Source: Iris pallida (taxonomy: Eukaryota > Streptophyta > Magnoliopsida > Asparagales > Iridaceae). From it: a DNA stretch of 64,000 nt. Location of the stretch: contig JANAVB010004000.1 of NCBI GenBank assembly GCA_029216955.1, positions 1,881,025 to 1,945,024 on the forward strand, given 5' to 3'. The notes below the pieces were generated by a model. It was not told the origin of the DNA. It searched no databases and was given only the letters and a program-made list of their open reading frames with translations. Of this stretch, positions 47,042 through 59,215 are shown in pieces; position 1 is the stretch's first letter, and the number at the start of each line of letters is the position of its first letter. A program made the translations under genes and the position numbers.

Positions 47042-50000
47042 TGTAACGTCCCAGTCCCAAAATACGTAGGACTAGGAACGTAGACATGCCAGTTGTATTC
47101 ATACGAAGTATACTCCAATATATGAAATCCTCGTATGAATACATAAGCTGTAAAATGCAGTAGAACCATAACTAATCTCATCCACGCAAAATAAAAAAAA
47201 TAAAAGACATCATATAAAGATAATGAATTGCCTTGATACAATATGTTGGGCGGAGACAAATCCACTACGAACAAGTAAAGGAAAAATACATGATAGAATA
47301 AATAAATTTGGCGAGCGAAGCAAAGATAATCCAAGCGAAATCATCCTCGAATAAATAGAGCGGATCACGGCTAGAGCTAGAGCACCTGCGAAAGACAATA
47401 GCACACACCTGGGTAGATAACTAGGTCCTCAGAGGGACGTAACAAGACACATAATATCATGCCATATAAACTGAATAAATATTGCTCAAATAAATAAGTC
47501 AATTGAATTTATAACATGGTCCAATACACACCTATTGAACGAGCGTACCATCCCCCCAACCAAACAAAGACAGGAGATGGTAAACTAATTCATGGCCACG
47601 TATCTTTCCATGCTAAGAATCCAATATGGTATCCGGACCCCAACAAGATTCAATACCTTCTCATCGAAGTAGTAAGTCACACCTACAACCAAACAAGGAC
47701 AAGATGTGACGAACTAATCCGCGACAAGTTATTGTTCCAAGCCACGGTCAGATACAAGTACCTAAACCAAAAGTACTCGTACCTAACGGATAAAGGTAGC
47801 CTACCATTCTAAGTGATATGTAGTTAAGAACAATCCTTCCTACGCATGGCCCTGGCTGAATAGGATCGGCATAGTCCCCCCTTGGGCACCAGAGGCCCCA
47901 TCAGTAAGAGCATGACGTTCCGCAGAATCGTCAGTGGCTGTCAGTAATCATGGGTCATCAACCCCGTATCTCCAGCGGAGAGTCCGGGTCACAAGGGAAG
48001 TACATCGAAGCCCATACGCTAAGGAATTGTCCTCCCCGCCCAATGCCTACTGTGTTGTATCCACAACACAAACCACTATAACCGCTAAGTCAAACTAAGC
48101 ATGCAACCTCTATTAGCGATTATTCCTATCGCACGGCTTGTACGTACTGGTGGCCAGCCAATCACGTACTTCCGTGTCCTACATGCGACACACAACTTCG
48201 TGTTACAACGTGTCAAGGCCAATGAATGCAACACACAAGGTGGTCCCTTAAATCTAGGTTTAATATGAGAAAAATAATACATAGCAGGAAATATAAATGA
48301 ACAGTAAGTTCTAACAGGTTATGCCATATATCACAGTTTATTTTGCATAAAAAAATAATGCATGAAATATGAGCTACAATAATTAAACAGCAAATGGCAA
48401 GGTGTCTTGCCTGGTAGGGCGCCTGGTGTGCTGCGATCATCATGGTGGCATGAACTGCGATTTTGGTGTAACAACTACACAAGGGGACCTCTTTTGGTGG
48501 TACAGACCGGTGCATCGGGTCCAGAACGGTCAATTTAGTTAGGGTCGGTATAAGGATGTACAAAATTGACGAGGGAATAGGAAAGGAGGATTTAGTCATG
48601 GGCGTGATGACAATCGAGGAATTTGAGAGAATAATACATATACTATTTTAGAAAAATATTTATAATACTTAAAAATATTTTGTTAGTAAAATAGTTTTAG
48701 ATAATTCTTAAAAATCTAGGAGAACTATTTTAGAACAAAACCATAATTTGTATATCAAAATAAATTAATAACCCTTAGGGTTTAGAAAGTACTTTTAACT
48801 AAATAATCTTAAAAAAAAAATTTATTTTATTTTACAATATAGAGGTAGGCCAAGCCTCATGATATAACCTTTTTAGGAAAATATATAATTTACCTACCAA
48901 TATTTTAATAACAATTATTATAGTAGTAAATAACCAAAATATATAAAATATATTTTGTTGTACAAGCATACTGTTTTTTTTTATCAGTAATAATAACAAA
49001 AATTTCAAACCATAATATAAGAGTAATAATAATAATAATAGTAAATATAATAATAAGGATAATAATAAAACAGATTAATAATAATAATAATAATAAATAT
49101 AATAATAATAATAATAATAATAATGATTTACACAAAAGCAAAAGCTAAAATAATTAAATAACATAAAGTAATACCAAATCATTGAAGTACTGACTGATGC
49201 TGTACTGCTCGACATGGGTCAAGAGAGAGGAGAGAGTTGAGCGGAAGGAAAAGGAAAGGGAAAAGAAATTTGAGGGGGAGAGAGAGAGGTGATCGGGAGA
49301 GCGGGACAGCCGGAGGTCGGCGGAAGAGTGGGCGGCGAGCGGTGAAGGGGAGGAGAAAGGCGGCGGACGGGTGGAGATGAAGGGGGTCGGGAGGCTGGTG
49401 ACTCACGGCGGATCGGCGGAGAGAGTTCGACGTCGGGCGGTGGTTCGAAGAGGGTTTCGGCAGTGGAGGGTTTTGGCGGGCGCGGTGGCTGATCGATCGG
49501 GTGCGGAGGAGAGGGCGCGGCGAGGCGCGCCGCTCGCGGCGGAGCGGAAAGGGAACGGGGGTCGGGATTCGGCCGGCAAGGTTGGAGGCAGGCTCGCCGG
49601 CTCACGAGGCCGAGGAGGCGCTGCGGTGAACGACGGACGGGATCGTGGATCTGGCGGAGAGGTGCTGTGCTCCGTGAAATGGCGCATGCGGCGGTCGGGT
49701 TTCGGCGTTCGCCGGCGCTGGGCCAGCTCGGCGCACGACAGGTACGGTTTGTAGGGTTTCTCTTTGGTTTTTGTTTTGCCGGTGGTTTTTGGGTGTTTGG
49801 CTGCAGTGGTTTTGGTCAATCCGGCCATTGGTCGTGGTGGCAGTGGTGGTTACGATGGTGATGGTTGGCCGGGTTAGGGTCGGTTGTCTGGGAGGAGACG
49901 AGCGCTGGTGCGCTCCGACGTTGGCGACGGGCGTGGTGGTCGTGTTGCGGATGGTGAGGAGGAACGGGGTTGACCGGAGGACGACAGGGTGAGGCCGTTG

Positions 50001-50962
50001 GTGGCGGGGGCTGTGATGGTGTCGATGGGTGGTGACAGGAGGATAAGCCGACGTATGGCCGAGTTAGGTTTAGGTTTTGGAATTGATTGTATCGGGGTCG
50101 TATCCTGCGCGACACATAATAGGGTTGTGGGGGATGGGTGTCCGGTGTGTCGGACACGAGAGAGATTGTATATGTAAAAGAAAAAAAAAATAGTGGAAGT
50201 AACTAGGTTGACACGGACACGATGCACGTATATTTGTGGAGAAAAAGATTATGGAGGAATAATGAATACATGGATGAGTACCTGCCTATTTATAGGATGT
50301 GGGAATTTCCAGTTGGTTAAAGATTTGGAGTAGTTTAAACCCAAAAATAGATAGTTCGCAATTTAATTTAAAAAATCAATCAAATCTGAATCCAATACAA
50401 ATCTAATTTAAATCTAATTAAATCCTATCCTTTATTTTAAAAACAATTAAGATAAAATCAAATTCCAAATATAGATGTTAACTTACTATTTAAAACATAT
50501 CCATAAATCAAATCAAGATTTAAATTTCTACAATAATTTCAAAATATGTTTTCTAAAAATACCATAATAATAATTTCGAAAATACATTATTAATTAGAAA
50601 TAAACTTAAATAAATATTTATGAAAAATATATGTAAGCACAAATAATGCATACATGATTATGCCTTTCCTAGTATACAATAAAATATTATTTATGATTAA
50701 TAACTGCTAAAAACAAAAAGGCTTTTTATAACAAGAATAATAATTATATACAATATTTTGAAAGTGTATAATAAAATAAAAAAATGTTTTTTTAAATGTA
50801 CGCTCGCACATATTCGCACTCGTCGAGCAAAAAAAATAAATTAATTAATTAAATTTTGTGCGCGACGTATAATACGACTACGCGACGTACAATACAATTT
50901 TTTAAATCAATACCAAATTTAATAAAATAAAAAAAATATAGTAGCAATTTAGGGGTTTTACA
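47042..50962 (-). repeat. E3 LTR copy C
   Basis: 3921 bp. Minus-strand TATA at 50295-50286; TAA/AAT-rich microsatellite at about 49020-49130. It ends GGGGTTTTACA and is followed by CA and then the E2 target duplication GCCAC. Confidence 0.9.
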
Positions 50963-50964
50963 CA

Positions 50965-50969
50965 GCCAC
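50965..50969. repeat. Target site duplication GCCAC, right copy (E2)
   Basis: It pairs with 14930-14934. The CA at 50963-50964 between the E3 array and GCCAC is readable as the last two bases of the E2 3' LTR. Confidence 0.8.
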
Positions 50970-51580
50970 GTATGCCAACTGCCGCTAAGTTGCGAGCCGC
51001 ATGAATGGTGCATCCTGGCTGAGCCGCATGAAGGACTGTCCCCATGATTGAGCCGCCTGAGAGGTCTCATGACTGAGCCACGTGAGGGTGGCCCCATAAC
51101 CGAGCCGCATGAGGGTGACCTCATAACCGAGCCGCATGAGGGTTGCTTCATGTCCGGGCCGCATGAGAGTTGCTTCATGACTGAGCCGCATGAAGGTCAC
51201 ACAGGCGATCCGCATAAAGAACTTTCTTGGAATTTGTGAACTGTGCCAGCTATCATAAAGATTTTCTCATCTTTTTATGAACATGTCGTGTCTCTTCTTT
51301 ATGTTAGAGCCATCATTTCTGTCAGAGCTGTCACTTTGTGTCAGAACATTAATGGCCAGCTGCACGGAGTGATTATGGCCAGCTGTATAGGCCTATTTTG
51401 AACCGCATAAGACCACGTGGCTCCTCTTGAAGCTTTCTGAGCCGCATGAAGCTTTATGAGCCGTATGAAGCTCTCAGGAATTTTGAGCCGCATGAAAACT
51501 TCCCAAGTTTTGAGCCGCATGGAGTTTCATGTTTGATTCTGGGCCGCATAAGAATTACTATACTTTTACATGCTTCTACA
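50970..51580 (-). repeat. E1 5' LTR, 5' part (U3 side)
   Basis: On the minus strand it starts TGTAGAAGCATG at 51580, like the E2 LTRs. It has GAGCCGCATGA units about every 30 bp at 50995-51215 and again at 51400-51550 (plus-strand reading), which are the E1 version of the motif array upstream of the promoter. It continues at 14934. The right flank of E1 is GTCTG (51581-51585). Confidence 0.88.
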
Positions 51581-52808
51581 GTCTGTCTCTTTATATTCCA
51601 GTATTCTCATTTTACAGTCGAATAAGTATCTGGAGTTGAGACAATAGATGTAGCATCATGGTTGGATTGTCCATGTTTGGGTGATAAGATTTGAAGCCAA
51701 ACTAGCTAAAAATCTTAGCAGAAGTGTATATTAGAGGGCTTAAGTGGCCGATGCAAGGCCAAACATGGTATTTCTTAGTTCTTAAACACCTTTAATTTGC
51801 TAATAATGGAAGAAATTGAAAAGGTTTGGGCTTTATCGATAAACAATAAGCATAAAGGAAAAACATTATCCTAGTAATTTTCATCTTATATTAGATAAAG
51901 GTCAGCTATTAAAGACGGGATCTAGTAGAGACAAGTATGCAGTTGAATAACTAAATTCTTATATTAGATAAAGGTCAGCTATTAAAGACGGAATCTAGTA
52001 GTCACATTGGACACTTAATATAGTTAAACACAGTATTGTTTTCATTTTAGAACGCTCCCGCACATGGATTCTGATGTTTTGGGAGGATTATGATGTTTTG
52101 GGAGGATTATGTGCATATATGTACATGGACACTTAATATAGTTAAACACACAGGATATAACTTAGTAATCACTTGCTTAAGGATATAATTTACCTATCTG
52201 TTGTTTTTTAGAATAAAATCAGCTTCAGACAATGAGAGGCAAATGGTGTGGAAACTCAAACCCGTGTTACCAAAAATAGAATACAAGTATTGTTTTCATT
52301 TTACAACGCTCCCGCACATGGATCTATTTCGGTTTTGGAACAGAAAATTTAACATCAAGGGTCACCTTTAGGTCCAGATTTGTTTTCTTTATTCATGATT
52401 TTGAAGTCAGAGGACAAATCAGGATTAGATTCCAAGATATATGTTTCTTGCGCTGATAATATCCTCTAATTGAAGAGACACGACGAACGCACTAATTACG
52501 AGATTGAAATATAAAGAAAAAGATTTAGAAAATAAATCATCTAGACTTACTAGTACAATATGATATGACCCATAAGTTTCCAACGCTGACAAAAAATATT
52601 AAACTTGTACAGCTATGATAATTAGATCTTCCAAGAACTGGACCAAAAGTTTATGCCCTTTGAATTCAGAAAAAGGATTTAACTGGTGGTCTGTCTGTGA
52701 TAAACCATTGCAGTATGAATTTTAAAACAAGTATAAGAATTCTTTACTTTAACGCACTTCAATTCCTAAGTTTTGCAATACCAACATAATTGAATAGAAA
52801 CAAGTTAC
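51581..52808. other. Unassigned DNA with local duplications
   Basis: No convincing gene. Several short direct duplications occur: TTATATTAGATAAAGGTCAG at about 51889 and 51960; GGACACTTAATATAGTTAAA at about 52012 and 52128; GATGTTTTGGGAGGATTATG twice in tandem near 52071; and AACGCTCCCGCACATGGAT near 52052 and 52306. These could be old target-region DNA of E1 or intron sequence of the Mog1 remnant. Confidence 0.6.
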
Positions 52809-53280
52809 CATGATTTCTTCTGCATCTTGCTCACTGGCAAGGTCATGCAGAAACCAAGCAGCACTAGCATTGTCTTCAACTTCTTTAAGTTCTAACAGCT
52901 CAAATATGAGGATCTCATCATGGCTGTGAACTATAAGAACCTCCTATCAAAATTTTTAAAAAATTATTCAGGTGATAACATGTGAGTTCATTACAAGATG
53001 TATCTAGCCTGACTAAAATATAGTGGATGAGATAAACTGATAATCAGGGACTTGTCGGATGTCACTCACATCCAGATCCAAAAACAAAGCCCTGAATCTG
53101 CTTTGTTCCCACATTCATTTATGGATTTGTAAATTTAAACATGAGCCAAAATATACACATATAACTAAAAAGAAAGTGGAACTCACCTGGAACCTTAAGG
53201 AAAACTAACTCGAAATAGCACCCCCAAACAAGGGCCCTTCAATACAGTTGCCTCCAGGAAACGACAGCCGACATGCATGT
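52809..53280 (-). pseudogene. Mog1 (Ran guanine nucleotide release factor)-like gene remnant, three exons
   Basis: Three blocks on the minus strand match, in order, the N-terminal half of plant Mog1, a small nuclear Ran-binding protein. Block 1 (to 53187) reads EGPLFGGAISS, stop, FSLRFQ and has a good donor CAG|GTGAGT. Block 2 (53072-53037) reads DVSDIRQVPDYQ, but its acceptor is CTG and its donor is TTTATC, so both splice sites look lost. Block 3 (52943-52809) is an open 45-codon exon with ATAG acceptor and GTAAC donor: LIFELLELKEVEDNASAAWF and LHDLASEQDAEE. The C-terminal exons were not found. The family assignment rests on remembered motifs. An in-frame TAG and two dead splice sites indicate a pseudogene. 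Confidence 0.6.
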
Positions 53281-54339
53281 TATTGCCTTTTTTCCTCCTC
53301 GTGTGTGGATATTTTGTAGCTCTGTAACTAATCGTCAGAATGTGCAACTATCACTAGCTTATGACAGTAATAGTGAGAGAGGTTACGGTAACCGTCTATA
53401 AAAGATCATACTCATATTTCTTAGAAATAGTACAAGTATGTATACACAAGAACGTGGTAACCGAAAAATTGTAAACTTAGGGACCCAATATTTTATAATG
53501 TTGTAATATGAGCAAAATGCATAACAGAAAAATACAAATGCCTTCTCCATATGGACAAGAAAAATACAATCTCATCGGTCAAGCCTCCAATAATAAATAC
53601 TAAGGCAGATAATGGCAGATAATGACAATAAAAGTAATATTCATGGTGCATAAAAGGAACTACATAAGTAACGACTAGTTTTCATCATTTTCACTCACGT
53701 ACAAGCTTAGCACACTCCTCCGGACTATCCAGACGACATGGTACATATATGCCTCTATTCGCAAAATATGAAAGTAAGTACGTTAAGGTGTATCCGTGTT
53801 AAATGAATGCCTATGGTACACAGACACGAACATGGCACAATATGGACACAGTGATACGTAGACAACACTTATTTTGGCCATGTCATAGTGTATGTTAGGA
53901 GCAAATTTGTCATGTCTGATATGTGTCCAACACGGTGCAATAGGGCACTGGTTTTTGGAGTACCCATGCTTACTAGATGAACGACAATATGGTTGATACA
54001 TATGTGATGAAGGGCGCATTCTGCCATGGCAATACACCAATTTTGACATACAACTTTCAATTATCAGTCTCAAACACAATATTTATCATTCCTAAAAAAC
54101 TGACCTTTACTGCATACGCATACAAAAGTATAGCAAAAATTGCTAAGGTCCCTAGCAATAAGAACAATGTGGACATTTCTTCAGATATACATTAGTTATG
54201 CAGATCCAGACCTAGATTATTGAAAAGTATCATCCAAATGTGATACAAATGATCATAGTAATGTTTATTCCGGCTAACTATGGATATGGAAACAGTTGAA
54301 TCAGATTCAGACTACTTATGATTGAATATTTTTGGCTTC
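53281..54339. other. Unassigned non-coding DNA
   Basis: No recognised gene. The longest frame (minus 54079-53783) has no known domain. The sequence near 53790-53940 (GACACGAACATGGCACA and similar words) is repetitive in style, but I cannot assign it to a family. Confidence 0.5.
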
Positions 54340-56115
54340 TACTCAATAGTAATATTAACTCGGTAACTAGACAGACATCTTTAATCACAGGGTAAGGGAC
54401 CTTACCAATATTGTCGATACCAATTATGTACCCTTTAAGATTATTACCGAAGGAAACATATCCTTCTTTCTTCTTCGACAGTGTTGCGAATAATGAAGCG
54501 CTACCGGTCATGTGTCGTGAGCAACCACTGTCGAGGATCCATTTGTTTCTAGCATGTGAAGGGTGTTTCACCTACAAAAGAATTTGCAGATAAAAACTTT
54601 GGTACCCATTTATTGTAGGGTCCTGGAATGTTAGTTTTCAGTATCCATGCACAAATCTTTAAATCAACAAGCTTTCTAACTCTACATACAGAAAAATATG
54701 ACCAATGGTGCCACAATAGTGACATCTAGCATATTGAGTGTTGAATGTCGTGTGTTATGCATTATTGGTAGGTCTTGGTTTTCTAGTATAAAAGAATGCA
54801 TGCCTATTGGTCTTCTTGGGCAATGGTTTGATTTGGTTTGGTCTGACAGTATTGGGTTTGACAGTGTTCCGATGTTTCGGTAAGTGACACGTGTTAGGAT
54901 AGGAAACAGCAACTTCAGGCTGTTTTTCTAACCTAATTTCCAACTTTTTGGAAGTGTCATACAATGCAGTATAATCAGCAGTAAGTGTATCATTCCTGAT
55001 AAATGCTTGCTGAAGACTCTTCTTTTCTTTGAGTAGATCTTCCTCTAGTTGGATAATGGTTTTGTCCTTCTCTTCGGATAGTCTTGTGGTCTCGTGTAGT
55101 AACAGTTTAACAGAATAAAGCTCACCTACCTCACTAGAATTATCACTACGTCTAACCTCAACTAGTAGGTCGGTAAGTCTTCCTATTTTACCTTTGTACT
55201 CTTTGAGTACCTTCTTAGAGTTTTGGTATTTACTACGCAGTCTTCTGTAATCCCCTAAGAGGTCAGTAAAGGCTTCACTTAATTGCTCAAAGGTAAAATT
55301 ATCATAAGTATCAAACAAGGGGTTAGTAGTTACCTGATCGTAAGCCATCAAGCACATATTTACAGCGTCATCTGATTGTTCGTCTTCTGAGTCGCTGGCT
55401 TCACTTTCATGCCATAAGCTTGTATTGGCATACCTTCTAGAGTAGATTTCTTCAGGTAGCCCTTGTCGTATTTATTGTTTTTTCTGGTTGATGATGATGT
55501 TGTTGGATAGTCCTTCTTTATATGTCCTTTCTTCTTACAGCCATAGCAAATATGATCTTCTTCGTTGATGTTGTTGTTGCTGTTGTAGTCCTTTGTTCTT
55601 CTATTGAATCTCATGAACTTTTTAAACTTTCTTACTATGAGAGCTTGATCTTCAAAGTCAGAGTCACCGTCGTCGAATTTATCTTCGACAGTTCTTCTAT
55701 GTTGAGCCTTGAAAGTGATCGACTTCTCTGACTTCTCCTTTGGTGCAACATCTTCAAAGTCTTGAAGTTTCAGCTCGTGAGTGAGTATCTTACCCATGAG
55801 TGTTTCAAGAGACATTGTTGAGAGGTCGTTTCCTTTAATAATTGTTGTAGCCTTTGGAATCCAATTCTTCGTGAGAGCTCGTAGAAGTTTACGAATTGTC
55901 TCATGGTTACTGTAATCCTTGCCTAATGATGACAGAGGATTTACAATATCCAGGAATCTCTTAAACATCTAGGTAACAGATTCATTTGGCTTCATCTTGA
56001 ACGTCTCATACTTCTGAGTAAGTCTGTTGATCTTTGACTCCTTGACTTGCACTGTATCTTCGTGGGTTACTTCAAGAAGTTTTCACACTTCATTTGATGT
56101 TGTACAAGTAGACAC
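54340..56115 (-). pseudogene. Ty1/copia retrotransposon fragment: gag and start of protease
   Basis: On the minus strand it reads: gag of the UBN2 type (KESKINRLTQKYETF at the right end; MFKRFLDIVNPLSSLGKDYS from 55968), a damaged zinc knuckle (CYGCKKKGHIKKDYP, last Cys replaced), a coiled-coil stretch (55357-54900), a second damaged knuckle (CHYCGTIGH), and the protease active site WILDSGCSRHMTGS (about 54545-54500). Homology fades after IKDVCLV near 54360, so integrase and RT are missing. Stops separate the pieces near 55970 and 55358. The right side is cut by E5. Confidence 0.85.
56111..56115. repeat. Presumed E5 target duplication GACAC, left copy
   Basis: These are the five bases before the E5 LTR start TGTAGG. 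The partner copy would lie outside the window, so this is a prediction. Confidence 0.4.
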
Positions 56116-56972
56116 TGTAGGTCCTAAAAAATCAAGTTGCACCCATCAACAGTCATGAAAATCAAGAAATGCATCCTTCAATTGAATTACGCAGAAGACA
56201 GATTGCGCACATTCTCGATTGTGCAGGCTGAATTGCGCACTCATCCAAGTGCGCAAGCTGACGTGGCCTCGTCATCATTACCTGACAGAGAATCAGATCT
56301 TCTGACAACTGACAGCACAGAGAACGAGGAAACTGTTCGTTTATCGTGCAGCACAGCGCTCGAGGACAGCTGTACATGCAGCACAATCTATCTGCAGCAC
56401 AATCCAGCCCAGCACGGTCCATCCTAGTGCAATCCGAAGCCAGCGCAATTCAGATGGCGCACTCCATCAATACAACTGACAAAGTACACGTGGCCTTCAT
56501 GCCATCAATGACTCATTACGTGGTAATCGTCTGTACACGATCATGTACATTTCAATCAAATAATACCATGTGTCCAATACAGTTGGTCCACGATCAAGCA
56601 ACTGCCAGCGCAGTCTGATGTCTGCGCGGTCCAATACAGCACAATCCATCTTGCACAGTCCAGAATAACTAAAAAGTAGTTATTTTCAGAACTCTATAAA
56701 TAGAGTTTCAAGTCCTTCCTAGGGGGATCACACACATATCAGAATCATCACCAGAGAGTTCAGGAGTTCTTGCCCAAGTGCCCAAATGCTGCTACATTCT
56801 TCAGAGGCTATCGCCTTCAACTTCCGAGGCTATCGTCTTCAAAGTTCACATCGTCCAAGGGATAAAGCGATCGTCATCTAGATCGGATTCCTACAGTTGT
56901 ACTTTCCCAGAATTCTTGTAATCTTTTTACAAAGTTTGTTGAAATAAAGATCAACTTTTGTTTTTGTAAACA
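56116..56972 (+). repeat. E5 5' LTR
   Basis: 857 bp, TGTAGGTCCTAAAAAATC to TTTTTGTAAACA. TATAAATAG is at 56695-56703. Upstream (about 56190-56640) it carries many short words such as TTGCGCAC, GTGCGCAAGC, GCAGCACA and GCGCAATTC, the E5 counterpart of the ATGCGGC array of E1/E2. Confidence 0.85.
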
Positions 56973-56974
56973 AA

Positions 56975-59215
56975 ATGGCGACTCTGCTGGGGACGACTTT
57001 CTCCTCCGACGAGGAAGTGATAACTCAATGTGACGTTGCGTCTATCGGAAAGACGCAGAAGACGCTGGTTGTAAAGGTCAACCAGACGGCCTATGAACCC
57101 ATGATCAACTCCAGGACCACCCCTCGCACTGCAACAACTTCTGCCACAAGCAAACTGCGCCCGGTGTGGGTCCCCAGGACTGCTGCACAGTCTGCTGTCT
57201 CTGCTGTTGCACAGTCTGCTTCCAAGATTGTTGCACAATCTGCTGATTCTGCCACCAAGACTGCTGTACAGTCTAAGGTCGCTGCTGCCAAGGCTGTTGC
57301 ACAATCTGCTGTTGCACAATCTGCCTCAATTGTTCGTGCGCAGTCTGCTGTTGCCAGTGTACAAACTACTTCCTATGCTGCACTGTCAAAGTACAAGACT
57401 CATCTGTCCCTGGCGTAGTTGGCTGCAACTTTGCCTGCGCAGTCTACTACTCCAACAACCATAGTACATCCCAAACACTCTGTGGCCAGAACTCCTGATG
57501 CGCAAACCACAGTGTCTGTGGCCAGAACCAAAAAGCCATCTGTCAGAACTCTTAATGCGCAATCAGCTAGTGCGTAAGCTGTGCCAGCGCAGTCCAAGAG
57601 AGACAGCCCTTTGGCTAATCTCTTCTCTTCTCACAGCAAGGAGAAAAGCTCCGCTCTTCTTCACTCTGTTGCTCCTGCGCAATCCACTGGGGGTAGTCTT
57701 TTGGCTATTCCTCCTCCTCCATCACAGAACAAAGGAAAAGGCCCGTTGGTCTTTTCTCAAACTTCCTCGTCCCATGACTTGGAAGACAACAGAGGGAAAC
57801 GCTCTTTAGCTAACCCTTCTTCACAAAACAAAGGAAAAGGTCCTTTGGTCTTTTCTCAGTCTTTCTCGGTCTTTACCGTAGAAGATCAATCTGAACGTGC
57901 CTCGGCACCAGTCAGTACAAGAACGCTTTCAAACAAGGATTCTTCTCTCCATGTCAAAAGAACTTGTACTGATCAAAGAGGTATTCTGCCTACTCCGGTA
58001 GCAGAATTCCAAGATCTTCCAACTCTCAAGATATCCCGTTCTTGACAGGGAAAATTGCTGGTGTCTCAAACAGAAACCCCTGGGGGTGAGTTTGCTGATC
58101 TAAGAACTTACCTTAACAGACCAACTTCGGTGAAACGTAAACAGCCAATGCCGAAGACCAATCAGCATCAGAGGCAAACTTCCAGGGTCAAAAATCCTGA
58201 CACCTATGCCAATGAAATGAGTACTTCCCTGTACATACAAGGGACAAAACATTTGAAGAATCGAAACTATGTTCCGAATATTGTCAAAGAACACATCCCT
58301 CGAACTTCTTCTCGTCCCATTGCTGTTTCGGATCTCCGAGAATACCTCAAGCAAAAATGGGACAACATCGCAACATCCCCAGTGCAACCACTTGGACACC
58401 ATTGCAATCACAAAGTGGTCATCAAGTATTGTTGTCAGACAACAAGACGATCTGTCTTCGATCGTTTGAACTTTACAACCTCTGAACCTATGTTAGAAGA
58501 TGAAGACGAAGTTTTGTACGCTTCCGTCAACATGACTTCCAGAGACACTGGGGGTAGGAAGTGCTCTAAACACGGCAAGCCTCGCAAGCCAAGCCAGCAG
58601 TATTTGGATCTACTCCAAGAATCTTTTGATGGAGTATTCCAACATACCAGATCCCGAAGCCGAGACACAATCGGTCAAATGAATCTTCAAGATCCCTCCG
58701 GTCATCTTCCTCTTTCTCACTCAGGAGATGATTCTTTCTCCGACTACGATGCATACAGCGAAAGCTCGGAACAGACAGTGTCCTCCACTGTACCTAGAGA
58801 AGTGACAGCTTATGTTGTTACTGAAGATCCTGATGCTTCCAGTTCAGCTAGTCAAGAACAACGAATAGCTGCGCTAGAAGACAAACTGAAGACCATGGCT
58901 GAAATGGTCGCAAGTATGCATTCTATTATTGTGGCCCAGCATACAGTACCACCGATCGTACCTCCTGCAAACCCTGAAATCATAGCATCGTCGTTGCCTG
59001 TCAATGCAGGACTGGGGGTAGCATCTCTTCAAGTACCTCCTGTACAGGTCCAACCTACACCCAGTCAGTCAGGTGCTGGGGGTAGTGCTTATCACGTTGT
59101 TCCTCCTAACACTGTGACTCAGCCTGCTCCTTCTACATCAGTAGAAGATGCCAATGAAGCTGTCAAGCTCCTATGCACTCAGTTTGAGACCTTTAAAGAG
59201 AAAGACAACTTGTAA
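56975..59215 (+). pseudogene. E5 gag N-terminal and middle region (broken)
   Basis: The ATG at 56975 overlaps the primer site and gives MATLLGTTFSSDEEVITQ. The next part is a repeat domain built on AQSA (GTTGCACAGTCTGCT units, about 57180-57360). After a stop at 57416, frames at 57581-58045 and 58055-59215 continue with SQNKGKGPLVFSQ repeats, HHCNHKVVIKYCC, TRRSVFDRLNF and a helical segment near the end (QEQRIAALEDKLKTMAEMVA). Confidence 0.8.
56976..56994 (+). promoter_or_regulatory. E5 primer binding site
   Basis: TGGCGACTCTGCTGGGGAC, 3 bp (AAA) after the LTR end. It is the cleanest of the three sites in this window and is read in the gag frame as ATLLGT. Confidence 0.8.

Larger units (their letters stand above)
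29315..50962 (-). mobile_element. E3: three-LTR tandem array of a long-LTR element without recognisable genes
   Basis: Three LTR copies (29315-33277, 41869-45785, 47042-50962) alternate with two copies of the same internal sequence (33278-34309 plus 41646-41868, and 45786-47041; 1255 and 1256 bp). Orientation is minus: TATA boxes read on the minus strand, and the minus-strand sequence before each TGTAAAACC LTR start resembles a chromovirus pol end (translated NFED-I-LSWVGCKT). I recognise no gag, RT or integrase domain. I also could not find a normal primer site next to the LTR end. Flanking bases are CAACA and CAGCC, so the target duplication is imperfect or absent. Confidence 0.88.

Noticed and set aside
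53783..54079. 98-codon minus-strand frame right of the Mog1 remnant
   Set aside because: No domain, no splice or promoter context, and overlapping frames of equal length on both strands. It is treated as chance.
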